Below are positions 52,970-54,437 of a stretch of 54,437 nucleotides of DNA, piece by piece. The DNA is from Pseudanabaena sp. (GTDB taxonomy: Bacteria; Cyanobacteriota; Cyanobacteriia; Pseudanabaenales; Pseudanabaenaceae). The stretch covers positions 1 to 54,437 of the forward strand of contig QBLS01000028.1 in NCBI GenBank assembly GCA_003249015.1, written 5' to 3'. The notes under the pieces were generated by a model. That model was not told the DNA's origin, did no database searches, and worked only from the letters and a program-made list of their open reading frames with translations. The translations under genes and the position numbers were made by a program. Position 1 is the stretch's first letter; every line of letters begins with the position of its first letter.

Positions 52970-53758
52970 TTAACCCATTTGACAGCGTAGAGCTTTTATC
53001 TCATCAGCGATCGCTGCTCCAACAGTAGGCTTTACTGCATCCGATGGAGGTAAAGTCCCTTGAGGGGCAGGGCTAGGGCTACTAGAGAGTACCTTCGCCC
53101 TGAGAGCCGCGTTTTCATCCTCAATCTCACTGCCAGCTTCCAATTTGATAAACTGAGATTCGAGATCATCCAAAACAAGCTCAGAACTAGCTAATGCCTC
53201 TTGCAGCAGCGCACGCTCTTCTACCAGCCGCACACGCTCTTCCATGCGCTCAAAGGTAGCGGCGGCGGAATTGGTATTTACGTTGCTCAACATATTGTTG
53301 AGGTTTGGAGGAGGACAAACAAGCACTGTGTCCTGCATTGTGAGCATTGCTTTCTTGGTTTTTGCCTCAGAAACCTTGCTTTCGATCGCAATCAAATTTT
53401 TCTTGAGCATTTCTACCTGCACCAACTGTTGATCCAAACCAGCTTTTAAAGTCGCCGCCGAATCAGCATGGGTTTTGTTGCGACTAAGTGCTTCCCTAGC
53501 CAGATTTTCCTCTCCCTTTTGGATGACTAATATCACCCGTTTCTCCCACTTTTGGGCTTGAGTGGCACTTTCTGAGTATTGCTGCTTTTGAAGGTTGAGC
53601 GCTATGATCGACTGGGCGACAGCTTGGCGTAATCCTACCAATTCTTCCTCCATGTAATTAATAGACTGTTCCAGAATTTTCGCTGGATCTTTAGCTTTCG
53701 TAACTATTGCATTTAAATTTGACTTGACCAACATACCAATGCGAGTGATTAATCCCAT
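52970..53758 (-). CDS. PspA/IM30 (VIPP1-like) membrane-shaping protein
   Basis: The 262-aa protein has the full ESCRT-III-like layout: amphipathic helix (MGLITRIGMLVKSNLNAIVTKAKDPAKILEQ), hairpin (EELVGLRQAVAQSIIALN...WEKRVILVIQKGEENLAREALS...LKKNLIAIESKVSEAKTKK), helices around FERMEERV and SEIEDENAALRAKV, and a C-terminal extension ending ADEIKALRCQMG. That last helix is a feature of VIPP1/IM30, which maintains thylakoids. It may be a paralogue rather than the housekeeping copy, as the sequence looks divergent. The leader carries GGAGAAGGTT. Confidence 0.85.
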   Translation of the reverse strand: MGLITRIGMLVKSNLNAIVTKAKDPAKILEQSINYMEEELVGLRQAVAQSIIALNLQKQQYSESATQAQKWEKRVILVIQKGEENLAREALSRNKTHADSAATLKAGLDQQLVQVEMLKKNLIAIESKVSEAKTKKAMLTMQDTVLVCPPPNLNNMLSNVNTNSAAATFERMEERVRLVEERALLQEALASSELVLDDLESQFIKLEAGSEIEDENAALRAKVLSSSPSPAPQGTLPPSDAVKPTVGAAIADEIKALRCQMG

Positions 53759-53796
53759 AACCTTCTCCGTTTAAATTAACTTAGATAGCACTTATC

Positions 53797-54357
53797 CTAT
53801 TTAGCCTCATCCGATGGAGGCAGAACTATCTGGTGAGCAAGACTATCAGCCATTATTTTTACTTTAAGCGCTGCTAGTTCTTCATCAACATCGCAGCCAA
53901 CTTCTAGTTGCACAAACGAAGAATTGATTGCCCCTTTTTCAGGCAAAGCACCACATTCCATTCTTTCAGAAATTTCTGAAGCATGATTATTTAGTTCTTT
54001 CAAGGTATTATCAGATTGAGCGTCTGGAGGCAAAACTACTTGGTGAGTAAGACTCCATAGTGCCGCTAGTTCAGGATCAACACTACTATCAGCTTCTAGC
54101 TTTGTAAGCCGAGACTCAAGTTCGTCCATACTCATCTCATCACTCGAAACAGTATTTCTTCCAATAATTTCAGGCTTTGTGGTAGTGAAGCAAGTTATAA
54201 GCCTCACATCACTAGGCTCTGATTTGGCTTTAAAGATCTTGACTTCGATCGCTAGCAAATCTTTCATGAGTATATGGACTTGCTGCGATTGCAAATCAAG
54301 TTCGGATTTCAGAGTCTCTGCCAAACTTACATATTTCTGTTTCTGGCATAGATTTTC
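53797..54357 (-). pseudogene. 5'-truncated PspA/IM30 remnant
   Basis: From 54357 downward the frame reads ENLCQKQKYVSLAETLKSELDL, matching ENLRQKENYGSLVETLKSELDL of the 52185 protein, so similarity starts in the middle of the hairpin. An in-frame TGA at 54361-54363 lies two codons upstream and no ATG exists; only a TTG at 54324 could start. The C-terminal part carries two copies of a PspA end segment (VDPELAALWSLTHQVVLPP and VDEELAALKVKIMAD...HQIVLPP). The 5' part was lost at a junction near 54358, perhaps by insertion or recombination; a shortened product remains possible. Confidence 0.65.
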
Positions 54358-54360
54358 AGG

Positions 54361-54437
54361 TCATGTTACAAAGTTGTTGAACAGATTAAATCAGAGAAGA
54401 ATAGGAAACTCATACCGATTGATAAATAGACCGATTA
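54361..54437. other. Unassigned end sequence beyond the pspA break
   Basis: The last 77 bp have no similarity in frame to PspA. ACCGATT occurs twice near the end. It may belong to an insertion sequence that continues outside the window, but this cannot be shown. Confidence 0.3.

Overview
The window is chromosomal DNA from a cyanobacterium. It carries psaE, the psbE-psbF-psbL-psbJ operon, sqdB (sulfolipid synthesis), a CcmP-type carboxysome shell protein and a ChpX/CupB-type CO2-hydration protein, and it is rich in the cyanobacterial HIP1 octamer GCGATCGC. The many GC-rich palindromes between genes are reminiscent of Pseudanabaena-like genomes, but the genus is an inference. No rRNA, tRNA or CRISPR array was recognised.

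Layout. 1-7.5 kb: small ORF, rhomboid protease, single-domain response regulator, sqdB, an anchored protein with a BLIP/SmpA-like end, ccmP, a Cys-rich protein and a DUF3084 protein. 7.9-11.2 kb: a tight four-gene minus-strand operon made of a small membrane/coiled-coil protein, an antitoxin, a RelE/ParE toxin and a STAND (NB-ARC-like) NTPase with TPRs. The first and last proteins share a sequence tag, making this a candidate defence or signalling system. 11.3-16.9 kb: an extracytoplasmic redox block, all on the minus strand, with an ECF sigma factor, its anti-sigma factor, an MKGDA-repeat lipoprotein, a DM13 lipoprotein, a TlpA-like thioredoxin, CcdA, a cytochrome b and a Tat-exported molybdopterin oxidoreductase. 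17-19.8 kb: phnD-phnC-phnE transporter. 20-31.7 kb: 5-oxoprolinase, chpX, mutM, psaE, L,D-transpeptidase, a MOP-type exporter with a PLP-dependent cysteine-synthase relative, and a divergent two-component pair. 31.8-37.9 kb: small cyanobacterial protein, FKBP, beta-helix/SPOR protein, recQ and psbEFLJ. 38.5-47.5 kb: PEP-CTERM-like protein, fructosamine kinase relative, small membrane and secreted proteins, pentapeptide-repeat protein, PIN/TRAM protein, large membrane protein and aminopeptidase P. 47.9-54.4 kb: a CBM20-SGNH-DUF1796 chimera and a cluster of four PspA/IM30 relatives (one with a doubled hairpin, one with the hairpin tip removed, one truncated) around two unknown proteins.

The most striking non-genic signal is a set of more than 20 near-perfect palindromes. 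Most have a three-base loop flanked by GC on both sides and a stem that differs from locus to locus. They often swallow the stop codons of neighbouring genes, and one lies in frame inside the oxoprolinase gene. A second family of about 104-bp MITE-like elements with TAAGTAGCT-type ends occurs at least seven times, and an unrelated 88-bp MITE-like element ends on a pspA-like stop codon.
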